Source of the DNA: an uncultured Luminiphilus sp.
GTDB taxonomy: Bacteria; Pseudomonadota; Gammaproteobacteria; Pseudomonadales; Halieaceae
Assembly: GCA_938091995.1 (NCBI GenBank)
Contig: CALKNZ010000072.1
Span: forward strand, 1 to 53,598
Direction of reading: 5' to 3'
Length of the DNA stretch: 53,598 nt
The number at the start of each line of letters is the position of its first letter. Positions within the stretch are counted from its first letter, which is position 1. Shown here piece by piece: positions 28,999 to 40,063 of this stretch. Under the pieces are notes generated by a model. That model did no database searches. It saw nothing but the letters and a program-made list of their open reading frames with translations, and was not told the DNA's origin. Both the position numbers and the translations under genes were made by a program.

Positions 28999-31900
28999 TC
29001 AAGCTAACCAAGTTCTGGCATTGCGAAATAAGCGCATCCAACCCGAGTCTTCGGGCCAATCTTGAGGTGCCCAAGATAATTGTGAGGTGCGAAATACGCG
29101 TTCGGGGTGCGGCATCATGATGGTGACCCGCCCGTCTAAACTGCTCAGCCCCGCGATACCATTTGGCGAGCCGTTGGGATTGTATGGATAGCGCTGTGTC
29201 ACGGTGCCGGCGTGGTCAACATAGCGTATTCCCACTGAGCCCGAATTATTCGCAACATTCAGCTGGTCATCGTTAGCAAACTGGGCACGTCCTTCGCCAT
29301 GGGCCACGACAATCGGTAAGTGGGAACCTGCCATATCAGACAACAGTACAGAGGGGCTCTCCTCTACCCGCACCAAGGTCAAACGTGCTTCATATTGTTC
29401 CGAGGTATTGCGCGCAAAGCGTGGCCAATGGGCTGCTCCCGGTATCAGCTCGCTCAAATTAGACAACATTTGACAGCCGTTACAGACACCCAAACTAAAG
29501 GTGTCAGTGCGCTCGAAAAATGTGGAGAAGGCCTCACGCAGTTCGGGATTGAATAAAATCGTTTTAGCCCAACCCTCCCCCGCACCCAGGACATCACCGT
29601 AAGAAAATCCACCGCAGGCGGCTAAGCCCTTAAATCCGTCGAGAGTCATAGACCCCTGCAGTAAATCACTCATATGAACATCAACGGTAGTAAAGCCCGC
29701 GCAATGAAATGCCGCAGCCATTTCAGACTGGCCGTTAACCCCCTGCTCTCGGAGAATAGCTACCCGTGGTGAGACACCCTTGGCAATAAACGGCGCTGCG
29801 GTGTCCCTAGCCGGGTCAAAACTGAGCTTGGCTGACAAGCCGGGGTCGTTGTGCAAAATATTCTCAAACTCCTGATCGGCACACTCAGGGTTATCCCGCA
29901 GTTTTTGTAGCTGATAGCTTGTTGAGCTCCAGAGCTGCTGCAAGGCGCCCCGCTGACTGTCTATCAGCTCAAACCTCGGTGAATTAACCACAATTCGCTG
30001 GTCAAGGCGCGGAGATGCAATACGAGTGACACATCCTCCTAGTCCTGCTTCAATCGCCAACGCTTCGATCGGATGCACATCGGCGCTGTGAACTTGTATA
30101 ACAACGCCCACTTCCTCACTGAATAAAGCCGCCAAAGCTGCCGCACCTTCGTCCTTGACGGAAACGTTCAGTCCGCAACGTGCCGTGAAGGCCATCTCAA
30201 GCAAGGTGACCAACAACCCGCCATCAGAACGATCGTGGTAAGCAAGAATAAGATCGCGAGACTTCAGTTGATTAACAAACTCAAAAAGTGCCTTCAAATC
30301 TGTCGCATCAACATCGGGCACTTCAGCGCCCAGCGCACCCCAGCACTGAGCCAACACGGAACCACCCAATCGATTTTTGCCGTGGCCCAAATCGATAAGC
30401 AAGAGTTCGGTATCTTCTTCCGCTACGAGCTCGGGAGTCAGGGTTGTTCTCACATCGCCAACCGGTGCAAAGGCAGAAACAATCAGAGAAACCGGGGCCG
30501 TCACCGACTTTTCTTCGCCCTGCTCCTGCCAGCTGGTTCGCATCGACATAGAGTCTTTGCCAACCGGCACCGTAATTCCAAGCTCCGGGCAAAATTCTAA
30601 ACCCACGGTTTTAACGGTGTCGAATAAAATAGCGTCGTTATCACCGTGGCCGGAAGCGCACATCCAGTTGGCTGACAAACGAATGTCTGCGAGCTGCGCC
30701 ACGGGAGAGGCCAAAATATTGGTAATGGCCTCGGCGATCGACAGTCTCGCAGAGGCCGGTCCACTCAGCAGAGCCACTGGCGTGCGCTCACCCATGCTCA
30801 TGGCTTCACCAAGATGGGAGTCCATAGACACCGTCGTCACTGCACAGTCTGCAACGGGAACCTGCCAAGGCCCGACCATTTGATCTCTGGCAACTAAGCC
30901 TGTCACCGAGCGGTCACCAATGGTAATCAAAAAGCTTTTCGACCCCACGGCAGGGAACTGCAGCACTCGCTCCAAAGCTTCAGCAGGGCGCAGCTCCGCC
31001 ACAAAATCATCACCACAGGCACTGCCTCGCCGTGCCTCTCGGTGCATTTTGGGTGGCTTCCCAAAGAGCAGTCCCATCGGAAGGTCAACCGGACTGTCCT
31101 CAAACTGCCTGTCCGACACTTCCAAGTGCATGGCTTCCGTCGCATGACCAACAACCGCGTAGGGACATCGCTCACGTCTACAGATCGCTTCGAATCGGGC
31201 TAAATACGCGGGCTCAACTGCAAGAACATAGCGCTCTTGAGCCTCGTTACACCAAATTTCCAGGGGGCTCATGCCTGGCTCATCACTGGGGATACTGCGC
31301 AGATCAATTTTGCCGCCCCGCCCACCATCCTTAACCAGCTCAGGCAGAGCATTACTAAGCCCGCCAGCCCCAACATCGTGAATAAAAGCAATGGGACTGT
31401 CCTCACCCAACGCCCAGCAGCGATCTATAACCTCCTGACAACGCCGCTCCATTTCCGGGTTGTGGCGTTGTACTGAGGCAAAGTCAAGGGCCTCATCACT
31501 ATCACCGCTAGCCATAGACGAAGCCGCACCCCCGCCTAGCCCAATCAGCATGGCAGGGCCACCCAGCACTACAAGGTGGGCACCTGGCACTACCGCGCCT
31601 TTTTGAACGTGCTCTTCACGGATATTGCCAAAGCCACCGGCGATCATGATGGGTTTGTGATAACCCTTTATTCCCTGAGCCGTCGCCACTTCGAAGGTTC
31701 GAAAATAGCCGGCTAAGTTAGGTCGCCCAAACTCATTATTGAAGGCAGCCGCTCCAATGGGACCGTCGAGCATAATCTGCAAAGGGGAAACAATGCGTCC
31801 TGGACGTCCATAGCCGAGTTCCCAGGGCTGGGGCTGATCGGGTATTTCCAAGTGAGAAACCGTAAATCCTGCAAGACCCGCCTTGGGCTTTGAACCTCGT

Positions 31901-32868
31901 CCAACCGCACCCTCGTCACGAATTTCACCACCTGATCCTGTTGCTGCTCCGGCAAAGGGTGCGATAGCTGTGGGGTGATTATGGGTCTCCACCTTCATCA
32001 ACAAGTGGATGGGTTCCTGATGATAGTGATATTCACCGCTGTCGGGGTCGGGAAACCAACGCCCACCGCTGTGACCAGCCACAACAGCTGCGTTATCAGA
32101 GTAAGCAGATAGCACGCCCTCGCCACCCAGGTGATGGGTGTTTCGAATCATGCCAAATAAAGAATGCTCACAATCAGCGCCGTCAATCGTCCAACTTGCA
32201 TTAAAAATTTTGTGCCTACAATGTTCCGAATTAGCCTGAGCGAACATCATCAGTTCAATATCGCTGGGATCACGGCCAAGCGCTTGAAAAGCAGTGACGA
32301 GGTAATCAATCTCGTCTTCTGCAAGGGCCAGTCCCAATTGTTCATTGGCACGACGTAATGCCTCTTGTCCACGCTCGAGTATAGCTACGCGACTAAAGCG
32401 GGCGGGCTGGGCCTTTTGAAAAAGCAGCTCCAGTCCTGCAGCGTTAGCAAGGACAGATTCCACCATTCTGTCATGCAACAAACCATGAAGTTCAGTGAGA
32501 TGCGCCGAATCCAAATTCGATAGCCCCTGAATCTCGTAACAAATACCGCGCTCTAAGCGCTGGATACCACCAAAGCCACAGTTATGCGCGATATCGGTAG
32601 CTTTACTCGACCACGGAGAAATCGTACCCACTCGAGGTACGACAATGAGGCAGTTTTCGTCAGCGGGTAACCCTTCACGTGCAATTTCAGCGGTACTAGG
32701 TTGCAGCAATCTGGCCAAGGCTTCTCGGCTGACCTCACCTTGATGCTCGATGGCATATAGAAAGTAAGCATCTTTAAGCTGCAGTCCGGAATCAAGACTC
32801 CTCAGCGCGCTCGCCAATGCCATAAATCGTGGCGACGACAGTGCGGAAGATCCGGGAAGAATAAACAT
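28999..32868 (-). CDS. purL: Phosphoribosylformylglycinamidine synthase
   Basis: A 1289-residue single-chain enzyme of purine synthesis, converting FGAR to FGAM with glutamine. The middle AIR-synthase-like domains show [25 protein letters not shown] and GDGA-like glycine-rich stretches. The C-terminal glutaminase has the nucleophile in LGVCNGCQM and the His-Glu pair in MMPHPERVF. Length is full for the gammaproteobacterial form. GGAGGT precedes the ATG. It is divergent from mltF. Confidence 0.98.
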   Translation of the reverse strand: MFILPGSSALSSPRFMALASALRSLDSGLQLKDAYFLYAIEHQGEVSREALARLLQPSTAEIAREGLPADENCLIVVPRVGTISPWSSKATDIAHNCGFGGIQRLERGICYEIQGLSNLDSAHLTELHGLLHDRMVESVLANAAGLELLFQKAQPARFSRVAILERGQEALRRANEQLGLALAEDEIDYLVTAFQALGRDPSDIELMMFAQANSEHCRHKIFNASWTIDGADCEHSLFGMIRNTHHLGGEGVLSAYSDNAAVVAGHSGGRWFPDPDSGEYHYHQEPIHLLMKVETHNHPTAIAPFAGAATGSGGEIRDEGAVGRGSKPKAGLAGFTVSHLEIPDQPQPWELGYGRPGRIVSPLQIMLDGPIGAAAFNNEFGRPNLAGYFRTFEVATAQGIKGYHKPIMIAGGFGNIREEHVQKGAVVPGAHLVVLGGPAMLIGLGGGAASSMASGDSDEALDFASVQRHNPEMERRCQEVIDRCWALGEDSPIAFIHDVGAGGLSNALPELVKDGGRGGKIDLRSIPSDEPGMSPLEIWCNEAQERYVLAVEPAYLARFEAICRRERCPYAVVGHATEAMHLEVSDRQFEDSPVDLPMGLLFGKPPKMHREARRGSACGDDFVAELRPAEALERVLQFPAVGSKSFLITIGDRSVTGLVARDQMVGPWQVPVADCAVTTVSMDSHLGEAMSMGERTPVALLSGPASARLSIAEAITNILASPVAQLADIRLSANWMCASGHGDNDAILFDTVKTVGLEFCPELGITVPVGKDSMSMRTSWQEQGEEKSVTAPVSLIVSAFAPVGDVRTTLTPELVAEEDTELLLIDLGHGKNRLGGSVLAQCWGALGAEVPDVDATDLKALFEFVNQLKSRDLILAYHDRSDGGLLVTLLEMAFTARCGLNVSVKDEGAAALAALFSEEVGVVIQVHSADVHPIEALAIEAGLGGCVTRIASPRLDQRIVVNSPRFELIDSQRGALQQLWSSTSYQLQKLRDNPECADQEFENILHNDPGLSAKLSFDPARDTAAPFIAKGVSPRVAILREQGVNGQSEMAAAFHCAGFTTVDVHMSDLLQGSMTLDGFKGLAACGGFSYGDVLGAGEGWAKTILFNPELREAFSTFFERTDTFSLGVCNGCQMLSNLSELIPGAAHWPRFARNTSEQYEARLTLVRVEESPSVLLSDMAGSHLPIVVAHGEGRAQFANDDQLNVANNSGSVGIRYVDHAGTVTQRYPYNPNGSPNGIAGLSSLDGRVTIMMPHPERVFRTSQLSWAPQDWPEDSGWMRLFRNARTWLA

Positions 32869-32901
32869 GATGTACCTCCAGCCTTAGGAGGCTGCAGTAT
32901 A
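32869..32901 (-). promoter_or_regulatory. purL promoter -10 and short leader with two competing hairpins
   Basis: TATACT at 32896-32901 on the minus strand is a candidate -10, placing the transcript start about 25 bases before the ATG. The leader can fold as CAGCCT/AGGCTG (loop CCTA), leaving the ribosome-binding GGAGG free, or as CCTCC/GGAGG (loop of 7), which would hide it. The -35 is weak (TTGATG at 15 bases). Confidence 0.4.
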
Positions 32902-32963
32902 CCTGTGGCAGCGGGGCATCAACACACCGAACGCTTGTTAATCACACACGTTACACTGTCGCT

Positions 32964-34388
32964 ATGAATTTTTTAAAAATCATCGCCATTTTGCTCGTAT
33001 TTGTGTCGCTCTGGGGTTGTAGCGACGGCGACATATTCCGAGAGCTCGATGCCAATGGCGAGCTAATTGTGGTGACGCGCAACAGTCCAACCACCTACTA
33101 TTTTGATGGTGACCAAGCTGCTGGATTCGAATATGACCTACTTCAAGCTTATGCCGATGCCCGCGGCTACTCCCTTCGCGTGGAGGTGGCCTTTACATTA
33201 GAAGAGCTCATCAGCCAACTTGATCAAGGTCAAGTACACCTGGGCGCCGCAGGAATGGCCGTGACTACTGAATTTGCCCAAAATTTATTGACCACCGATG
33301 CCTACCTAGAGCAAAACCCCGTCATCATTTATAAGAGCGGCAAGAACCGCCCTCGCCGCCTTGCAGACTTGGCCGAGAGAGACCTCATTGTCTTGGCCGA
33401 CAGTAGTCATGCCGAGCTGCTCGAGGATCTTGTGGATCAAATTCCGACACTGACATGGCGCGAGGTGCAGGTAGGTGACACCTTGGAACTGATGAAGCTA
33501 GTTACTGAAGAAAGGGCCGAACTGGCCGTGCTAGGCGCCGCCGAATTCAGGCTTCAGCAACAGCTTTACCCACGATTAGTAGCAGCACTTGATCTCGATA
33601 CAGGGGAATCTATCGGATGGTATCTACCCAATATTTCGGGTGCAGACACCTTGAGAAACGATATCAACCTATTTCTTCATGAAGCGCGTCAAACAGGGCT
33701 GTTGGCTAAAATAAGTGAACAGTATTTTGGAACAACACGTTTTTCCTCAAGAATGGGAGCATTCACCTTTAACCGAAGGGTCGACAGTTTACTGCCCAAG
33801 TGGCAACCACTGATCGAAGCGGTTGCTGCCGAGTATCAAATGGACTGGCGCTTATTAGCCGCCGTTTCCTATCAAGAATCTCACTGGGACCCCACTGCCA
33901 AATCTAGAACAGGGGTAGAGGGGATGATGATGCTCACTCGGAATACGGCAAAAGAGCTAAACGTGGAGAACCGCAAGGACCCACAACAGAGCCTGCGCGG
34001 TGGCGCGCGATTTATTAAAGATCTACTCAGACGCCTACCCGCAGACATTGAGCAACCCCATAGACTCTGGATGGCTCTCGCCGCCTATAATATTGGTCTG
34101 GGCCACCTTGAAGATGCCCGAGTTATCGCCGAGAAAAACGGCCTGAATCCGCACCTCTGGCCCGATGTTCGCTCGCAATTACCCAAACTCCAAAATCCGG
34201 ATATCTACCCAACCACGCGATTTGGTTTTGCCCGGGGCAATGAAGCCATCACTTACGTTGATAATATCCGCCAATACTATTCCACCCTCCAGTTAATGAA
34301 CGTAGCAGACGAGCGTATCCAACCCCCTATTAATGTGGCGGAAATGGCCGAAAACAGCGCGGCAATTGCCGTTCCCCTAGCGCTTTAG
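32964..34388 (+). CDS. mltF: Membrane-bound lytic transglycosylase MltF
   Basis: A 474-residue lytic transglycosylase that cleaves the peptidoglycan glycan strand. The signal peptide ends in L-W-G-C (Cys19), a slightly unusual lipobox. Residues about 35-265 form a solute-binding-like regulatory domain. The lytic domain has the catalytic Glu305 in SYQESHWDP and the AYNIGLGHLEDA stretch. There is no ribosome-binding sequence before the ATG, but a TACACT lies 7 bases upstream, suggesting a leaderless message. Confidence 0.94.
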   Translation: MNFLKIIAILLVFVSLWGCSDGDIFRELDANGELIVVTRNSPTTYYFDGDQAAGFEYDLLQAYADARGYSLRVEVAFTLEELISQLDQGQVHLGAAGMAVTTEFAQNLLTTDAYLEQNPVIIYKSGKNRPRRLADLAERDLIVLADSSHAELLEDLVDQIPTLTWREVQVGDTLELMKLVTEERAELAVLGAAEFRLQQQLYPRLVAALDLDTGESIGWYLPNISGADTLRNDINLFLHEARQTGLLAKISEQYFGTTRFSSRMGAFTFNRRVDSLLPKWQPLIEAVAAEYQMDWRLLAAVSYQESHWDPTAKSRTGVEGMMMLTRNTAKELNVENRKDPQQSLRGGARFIKDLLRRLPADIEQPHRLWMALAAYNIGLGHLEDARVIAEKNGLNPHLWPDVRSQLPKLQNPDIYPTTRFGFARGNEAITYVDNIRQYYSTLQLMNVADERIQPPINVAEMAENSAAIAVPLAL

Positions 34389-34414
34389 TCTGCAACTTTG
34401 ACGACAGAACCGCG

Positions 34415-35062
34415 CTAATTTTGATCGTGGGGTACCGTCGCATAATAATGCCAGCACAGTAATGCCAGTGCGCTTCGATAAGGCGCAAAAGGGGTGGCAA
34501 AGACCTCGGTCTCTTTGGGTGTTGGCCTCTCGTCAAGACCCAAGAGTCGGCCAAACCCAACCCGTACCGCCAGGTCACCGCTAGGCCATATATCGGTGCG
34601 TCCCAAAGAAAACATCAGATACATTTGCGCCGACCAAGCGCCAAAACCGCGGATAGCTGTAATGCGTTGCAAAACCTCCTCATCAGACATTTTTGGCATC
34701 TCAAGGAGGGGCAGCTCGCCCTCGACAACAGCGACAGCCAGGCTGCGCAGGTATGAAATTTTTTGCCGCGATAAACCTACAGAACGCAAGGTTTCATCAT
34801 CCTGACACAAGAGAATGTCTGGCTCCAGCTCACCGTCTAGTGCATCGACTAATCGCTGTGTAATCGACTCTGCGGCGCGGGTGGATACCTGCTGACCCAC
34901 CACAATTTTCGCCAAGGAATCAAAACCATGGGCCCGATTTCGTGCGGGTGGTAAGCCAGTAAGATTTACTGCCTTAGCCACGCGAGCATCAATCTCTGCC
35001 GCAGCGTTAAGAGCCTTTTTAATATGAGAATCGGTCAATCGATAATTGGCGACACGTTTCAT
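34415..35062 (-). CDS. AlkA-like DNA-3-methyladenine glycosylase
   Basis: A 215-residue helix-hairpin-helix base-excision enzyme that removes alkylated bases from DNA. The segment FDSLAKIVVGQQVSTRAAESI is the family entry, the hairpin is AIRGFGAWSAQMYLMF, and the catalytic Asp163 sits in WPSGDLAVRVG. It lacks the N-terminal domain of E. coli AlkA and resembles the shorter Mag-type enzymes. It lies between convergent mltF and tadA. Confidence 0.92.
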   Translation of the reverse strand: MKRVANYRLTDSHIKKALNAAAEIDARVAKAVNLTGLPPARNRAHGFDSLAKIVVGQQVSTRAAESITQRLVDALDGELEPDILLCQDDETLRSVGLSRQKISYLRSLAVAVVEGELPLLEMPKMSDEEVLQRITAIRGFGAWSAQMYLMFSLGRTDIWPSGDLAVRVGFGRLLGLDERPTPKETEVFATPFAPYRSALALLCWHYYATVPHDQN

Positions 35063-35309
35063 TACCTACAGACTCCGATCTAGACACTTTAGCTTTCTAA
35101 CCAGACTGCCCCGAGCCCCTGTAATTATCAACGGCTATCGTTTGTTTTTCATTGAGTGCCTGAGGCCAAACCCTAGGTTTTTAACCCCTCACCTTGCGAC
35201 TTTCGCTACGTTCATTGTGGACGTCAGGTATTGACCCCCAAACTGTCGGCGTTGTTTTTAGCCAATGCCCCAAGATAAGGTCACCAAAAAAGTCAGAGCT
35301 ATCGCTCAT

Positions 35310-35765
35310 TTAGCGGCCTCGCCGGTCATTGAAAAACTGTCGAAGCAACCTCGCCGATACGTCCGCAGAAACACCCTCATCCCATGCTACATGGTGATTC
35401 AGCCCTGGATTACTCAACGCAGAAAACGTGCTCACGACAGCCCCGGCCTTAGGTTCTCGCGCTGCAAATACCAAGCGCTCTACACGCGCATGAATGAGGG
35501 CGCCGCAGCACATGGTGCAGGGCTCCAAGGTCACATAAAGCGTGGTACCGGGCAGTCGGTAATTACGCATTTTTTCACTGGCCAACCTGAGCGCGAGTAC
35601 TTCGGCGTGTGCCGTTGGATCGCAGGCTGATATTTGGGCATTGCCTGCCACCGCTAGAATCTCACCAGAACCTGCCACTAAAACAGCACCTACCGGCACC
35701 TCGCCTTTGGTCGCCGCTGTTTCAGCCGCTTCAAGCGCTACAGCCATGTAGCCGTGATCATCCAA
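35310..35765 (-). CDS. tadA: tRNA-specific adenosine deaminase TadA
   Basis: A 151-residue zinc deaminase that makes inosine at the wobble base of tRNA-Arg(ACG). Zinc and catalytic residues are in PTAHAEVLAL and LEPCTMCCGALIHA. I choose TTG at 35765: AAGGA lies 8 bases before it and it gives the family's usual N-terminal helix. The next ATG, at 35747, would drop six residues. Confidence 0.96.
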   Translation of the reverse strand: MDDHGYMAVALEAAETAATKGEVPVGAVLVAGSGEILAVAGNAQISACDPTAHAEVLALRLASEKMRNYRLPGTTLYVTLEPCTMCCGALIHARVERLVFAAREPKAGAVVSTFSALSNPGLNHHVAWDEGVSADVSARLLRQFFNDRRGR

Positions 35766-35856
35766 CTTTTTATCCTTTTGTGAACTCAGAGCATGCTTGC
35801 CACCAAAGCGTTAGCTTGCCATTCGACGGCCACATCGTCATCACTGTATTGCAACC

Positions 35857-35896
35857 ATAAAAAAACCCCACGTCATTTGACGCAGGGTTTTTTAAT
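35857..35896. terminator. Bidirectional terminator between tadA and fusA2
   Basis: A-run plus CCC, then CGTCA-TT-TGACG, then GGG plus T-run (about 35859-35893), with a two-base internal mismatch. The A and T runs on the two sides suit the end of the minus-strand fusA2 gene, and it could also act on the other strand. Confidence 0.8.
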
Positions 35897-35934
35897 CTCA
35901 AACCCAACAGGGAAAAATCAAAGGCCTACTGGCC

Positions 35935-38025
35935 TTATTTAGCTTTTGCAGCTCGTCGTTCTTTTTCTTCCACAATCACCTTCTCTGAAACAGACGCAGG
36001 ACAAGGCAAGTAGTGGGAGAATTCCATAGAGAACTGACCACGTCCCGAAGTAATGGTTCTGAGGTGTCCGATATACCCAAACATTTCGGCTAGCGGTACA
36101 TCGGCCTTAATGCGGATACCCGTGGGGGTCGAGTCCTGATCTTTGATCATGCCGCGACGTCGATTCAAGTCACCAATGACGTCGCCAACGTTATCTTCAG
36201 GCGCAAAAACATCGACCTTCATTATGGGCTCAATCAATTGAGGGCTCGCTTTCGGCATGGACTGTCGATAAGCACCCTTAGCCGCCAACTCAAAGGCAAT
36301 CGCAGAGGAGTCTACCGCGTGAAATCCACCATCGTGGAGTTCTACTGCCACATCAAGCACTGGGAAGCCAGCAAGAGGCCCCTCTTCCATCATGACCCGG
36401 AAGCCTTTCTCAATCGCTGGGAAAAATTCTTTCGGTACATTACCGCCAACAACGCTTGAGGTAAATTGATACCCACTGCCAGGCTCACCCGGGATAATTT
36501 TGTAGTCAATTTTACCGAATTGACCCGATCCACCCGACTGCTTCTTGTGGGTGTAGGAGTCCTCGATCGCGCTAGTAATAGTCTCTCGATAGGCCACTTG
36601 GGGCTGGCCCACGTCGAGCTCGACACCGTAGGTACGCTTGAGAATATCAACTTTAATATCAAGGTGTAGTTCACCCATTCCCTTGAGAATGGTTTCGCCT
36701 GAATCCTCGTCAGTTTCGACTCGGAAGGAGGGATCCTCAGCGATCATCTTACCAATCGCCACGCCCATCTTCTCAGTACCTGCCTTGTCTTTAGGCGCCA
36801 CTGCAATTGAGATAACAGGCTCCGGGAAGACCATCGCCTCAAGGGTGCAGGGCTCCGCCGTGCTGCACAATGTGTGACCGGTCTGAACATTCTTCATGCC
36901 GACACAGGCAAAGATATCCCCCGCCTGAGCCCTATCAATCTCGTTGCGCTCATCCGCGTGCATCTCAACCATACGTCCCACACGCTCGGTTTTTCCAGTC
37001 GCGGAGTTAAGTATGGTGTCACCTTTTTTGATCTGACCCGAGTAGACACGGATAAAGGTCAGCGCGCCAAAGCGATCGTCCATAATCTTAAATGCTAGAG
37101 CTCGGAATGCCTCTTCCGTCGAGACTATGGCCTTCTCACCGGTGGGATTGCCCTCTTCGTCGGTCAGATCCTGAGGATCCACCTCAGTGGGGCTTGGCAG
37201 ATAATCGACAACGGCGTCGAGGACCAGCTGGATACCTTTATTTTTAAACGCCGAACCACAGTAAGTGGGGAAAAAATGCAGTCTGCGAGTGCCTTCGCGG
37301 ATGCAGCGCTTGATATCGTCTATCGATGGCTCTTCACCTTCCATGTAGGCCATCATGACATCGTCATCCATTTCCACCGCAGCTTCGACAAGCTGTTCGC
37401 GATACATCGCGGCGTCATCAACTAAATCAGCAGGAATATCGGTGATCTCGTAGTTTTCTGGCAAGCCCGAGTCATCCCAGATGTGGGCCTTTTGAGTCAG
37501 AATATCGACCACCCCTGTGAACTCGTCCTCACGGCCGATGGGCAGCGTCATCACCAGCGGATTGGCACCCAGCACATTTCGCACCTGATCTACGACGCGA
37601 TAAAAATCGGCACCAATTCGATCTAATTTGTTGACGAAGATCAGGCGAGAAACCTCAGAATCGTTGGCATAGCGCCAGTTAGTCTCTGACTGTGGTTCAA
37701 CGCCTCCTGAGCCACAGAATACCCCAACACCACCGTCAAGCACTTTCAGCGAGCGATAGACCTCTACCGTAAAATCAACGTGTCCGGGGGTATCAATGAT
37801 ATTTAAGCGATGATCATTCCAAAAGCAGGTCGTAGCAGCCGATTGAATGGTAATACCACGTTCCTGCTCCTGTTCCATGAAATCGGTGGTTGCAGCACCA
37901 TCATGAACTTCGCCAGTCTTATGGATTTTACCGGTCAGCTTGAGAATACGCTCGGTGGTTGTGGTCTTACCGGCATCAACGTGCGCAAAGATGCCAATAT
38001 TTCGGTACATGGATAAGTCTGTCAT
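35935..38025 (-). CDS. fusA2: Second elongation factor G (EF-G2 type)
   Basis: A 696-residue translational GTPase. G motifs are [15 protein letters not shown] (G1), RGIT (G2), DTPGH (G3) and NKLD (G4), followed by the EF-G domains II to V. The wording of the first 100 residues ([26 protein letters not shown] and [19 protein letters not shown]) matches the Vibrio/marine second EF-G, not the str-operon FusA, and no rpsL, rpsG or tuf lies nearby. I start at the ATG at 38025 (GGGTGA about 8 bases upstream); a GTG at 38037 is possible. Whether it drives translocation or ribosome recycling cannot be told from sequence. Confidence 0.92.
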   Translation of the reverse strand: MTDLSMYRNIGIFAHVDAGKTTTTERILKLTGKIHKTGEVHDGAATTDFMEQEQERGITIQSAATTCFWNDHRLNIIDTPGHVDFTVEVYRSLKVLDGGVGVFCGSGGVEPQSETNWRYANDSEVSRLIFVNKLDRIGADFYRVVDQVRNVLGANPLVMTLPIGREDEFTGVVDILTQKAHIWDDSGLPENYEITDIPADLVDDAAMYREQLVEAAVEMDDDVMMAYMEGEEPSIDDIKRCIREGTRRLHFFPTYCGSAFKNKGIQLVLDAVVDYLPSPTEVDPQDLTDEEGNPTGEKAIVSTEEAFRALAFKIMDDRFGALTFIRVYSGQIKKGDTILNSATGKTERVGRMVEMHADERNEIDRAQAGDIFACVGMKNVQTGHTLCSTAEPCTLEAMVFPEPVISIAVAPKDKAGTEKMGVAIGKMIAEDPSFRVETDEDSGETILKGMGELHLDIKVDILKRTYGVELDVGQPQVAYRETITSAIEDSYTHKKQSGGSGQFGKIDYKIIPGEPGSGYQFTSSVVGGNVPKEFFPAIEKGFRVMMEEGPLAGFPVLDVAVELHDGGFHAVDSSAIAFELAAKGAYRQSMPKASPQLIEPIMKVDVFAPEDNVGDVIGDLNRRRGMIKDQDSTPTGIRIKADVPLAEMFGYIGHLRTITSGRGQFSMEFSHYLPCPASVSEKVIVEEKERRAAKAK

Positions 38026-38037
38026 GGTTTTTGTCAC

Positions 38038-38567
38038 CCAGTCGGAATTTGTTCTTGATTGCCTACACCCACACCACTTGTACAGTGTGCCACTCGATGC
38101 AGGAGCACATCGGCGACGCTTTCGCGGTACAACAAAAAGAGGCCGTAGACGTCATCACAGAGCTACTCCAACGCTAAACCGCCGAAGCATGTGCAATTCG
38201 TGGTGCGCTATGTACCACATCCACGGTTTGAGCTGAAGGGGCTGCCGCTATTTAAGGTGGGCAAAGCGGAAAAAATACGGTTTTCTTTGACAAATTTATC
38301 ATTTTAGGGGGATTGTGGCCTGCCAAGGGGCCTTCCCTAACAAAAGCACTGCGCAGCACTGCCTGCAGATAGCTGCGTTAAAAGTTACCCAAATCTCCGC
38401 TGAAAATTTTGTCTGGTGAGCACATTGACCCAATCCAAGTGCTTGCACCCTTCAACCGGCCTAAGCATGAGCTCACTGCCCGGTAAAGAACGCGCCTCCC
38501 CACACTTGCCAGCCCACTTCAGCTGATCTAGCGTGTCAGCAATAAAGACAATGAATAGGGTCTCCAC
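38038..38567. other. 530-base gap with no clear gene
   Basis: The gap lies between the fusA2 start and the amidase start. A plus-strand frame ending at 38177 has codon usage like a real gene and encodes CTVCHSMQ followed by a helical tail, but it would begin inside fusA2. A minus-strand frame at 38385-38567 has no ribosome-binding site. I see no RNA gene or terminator. It probably holds the control regions of both divergent genes and maybe a gene remnant. Confidence 0.5.
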
Positions 38568-40028
38568 ATGACAATTCTAGCTTTTGAGAGCGGCCTACAA
38601 CTGGCTGAGCGCCTGAAACAAGGTGATCTAAGCGCCCTTGAGCTGCTCGATTACTTTCTTGACAGAGTGCATCGCTTTAACCCTCAACTGAACGCGATCA
38701 TAGAGATCCAAGAGGAGGAGGCTCGCGCCTGCGCCATTGCCGCGGACACGGCATTGGCGGCCCAACCTTCACAAGCCCTTGGACCCTTCCACGGTGTCCC
38801 AATGACGATCAAGGAAAGTTTCGACGTTACGGGGATGCATACGACTCGGGGCAACCTGGCGTTTAAAGACCACATTGCCAGCACCGATGCGCTTGCAGTT
38901 TCTCGTCTACGTCAAGCCGGAGCCAACATATTTGGCAAGACCAACGTGCCTTTGGACCTCGCCGACTTCCAATCCTACAACGCCATATACGGCACGACCA
39001 ACAATCCCTGGGACCTAAAGCGCGCTGCTGGCGGATCCTCCGGAGGGTCTGCAGTAGCCATGGCTGCGGGGCTCTCGGGCATCGAGAACGGTTCAGATAT
39101 TGGCGGTTCTATTCGCAATCCTGCGCATTACTGCGGGGTTTTTGGCCATAAACCGACATGGGGACTGCTACCGCCTAGGGGCCATGCAGCGCCGGGCGTA
39201 TTAGCGCAGTCTGATCTAGCGGTTATTGGCCCCCTTGCGCGCAGTGCCTCTGATTTGGAGGCCCTACTCCTCGCAGAAGCCGGACCCGACGAAATTATGG
39301 CCGGCGGGTATCGTTTAGATTTAGCGCAACCTAAGTTCTCTAGCCTCAAGGAGCTGCGAGTCGCCGCCATGGTTAACAGCCCGCTAGCGCCTGTGTCTCA
39401 GGCCTGCGAGTCTCGGGTTGAAGGTGTTTTGGAGATTATCCGAGGTGCTGGAGGCCAGATAAACTACGAAGCCAGGCCGGATTTCGATATGGGTGAAGGT
39501 CATGAGGTTTATCAAAATTTGCTGTGGGCGGTAATGGCCTCGCGATCAGATGACGCCACGTATGCCCAACTGTCTGAGGAGGTCTCGGCACTTACCCCTG
39601 AAGATCGGTCACCACGGGCACAAAACCTGAGAGCTCGATTTGCCACCTACAGGGACTACAGCACTGCCAACGAATCAAGAACGCACCAGCGATGGGCTTG
39701 GCATAAGTTCTTTCAAGAGTATGACCTCATGATTACGCCCATTATGGCCACGCCGGCATTTCTTCATGATCACCAACCCTTCGGACAAAGGAGCGTTGAC
39801 GTTGATGGTGCACCACGCCCTTATTTTGAGCAGCTATTTTGGGCCGGGCTCGCCATTAACAGTTACCTGCCAGCCACCATTGTACCCACAGGAGCACTGG
39901 GTGACGGTTTACCCATAGGTGTGCAGATCATAGGACCTGAATTTGGCGACTTGAAAGTGCTGCAGGCAGCCAAGCTCCTTGAGCGGGAAGGGATGATCTT
40001 TATACCGCCGCCGGGCTATGAGGATTGA
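38568..40028 (+). CDS. Amidase-signature family hydrolase
   Basis: A 486-residue amidase-signature enzyme, cytoplasmic because it has no signal peptide. The Ser-cisSer-Lys triad is visible: Lys82 in MTIKESF, the cis serine in GGSSGGSA (about residue 158) and nucleophile Ser181 in GSDIGGSIRNPA. The substrate is unknown; relatives include GatA, fatty-acid amide hydrolases and nitrile-pathway amidases. No gatB or gatC lies nearby, so it is not the tRNA amidotransferase subunit. Confidence 0.92.
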   Translation: MTILAFESGLQLAERLKQGDLSALELLDYFLDRVHRFNPQLNAIIEIQEEEARACAIAADTALAAQPSQALGPFHGVPMTIKESFDVTGMHTTRGNLAFKDHIASTDALAVSRLRQAGANIFGKTNVPLDLADFQSYNAIYGTTNNPWDLKRAAGGSSGGSAVAMAAGLSGIENGSDIGGSIRNPAHYCGVFGHKPTWGLLPPRGHAAPGVLAQSDLAVIGPLARSASDLEALLLAEAGPDEIMAGGYRLDLAQPKFSSLKELRVAAMVNSPLAPVSQACESRVEGVLEIIRGAGGQINYEARPDFDMGEGHEVYQNLLWAVMASRSDDATYAQLSEEVSALTPEDRSPRAQNLRARFATYRDYSTANESRTHQRWAWHKFFQEYDLMITPIMATPAFLHDHQPFGQRSVDVDGAPRPYFEQLFWAGLAINSYLPATIVPTGALGDGLPIGVQIIGPEFGDLKVLQAAKLLEREGMIFIPPPGYED

Positions 40029-40063
40029 CGGCGAAAGCCTTCTCAGAGAACCTGCAGCAACCG

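Noticed and set aside
35155-35185. AAACC-CTA-GGTTTTT in the tadA/alkA gap as a terminator
   Set aside because: Only five base pairs; T-run is short. Too weak to call.
38385-38567. 60-residue minus-strand frame before the amidase
   Set aside because: It starts with GTG without a ribosome-binding site and has no recognisable features.
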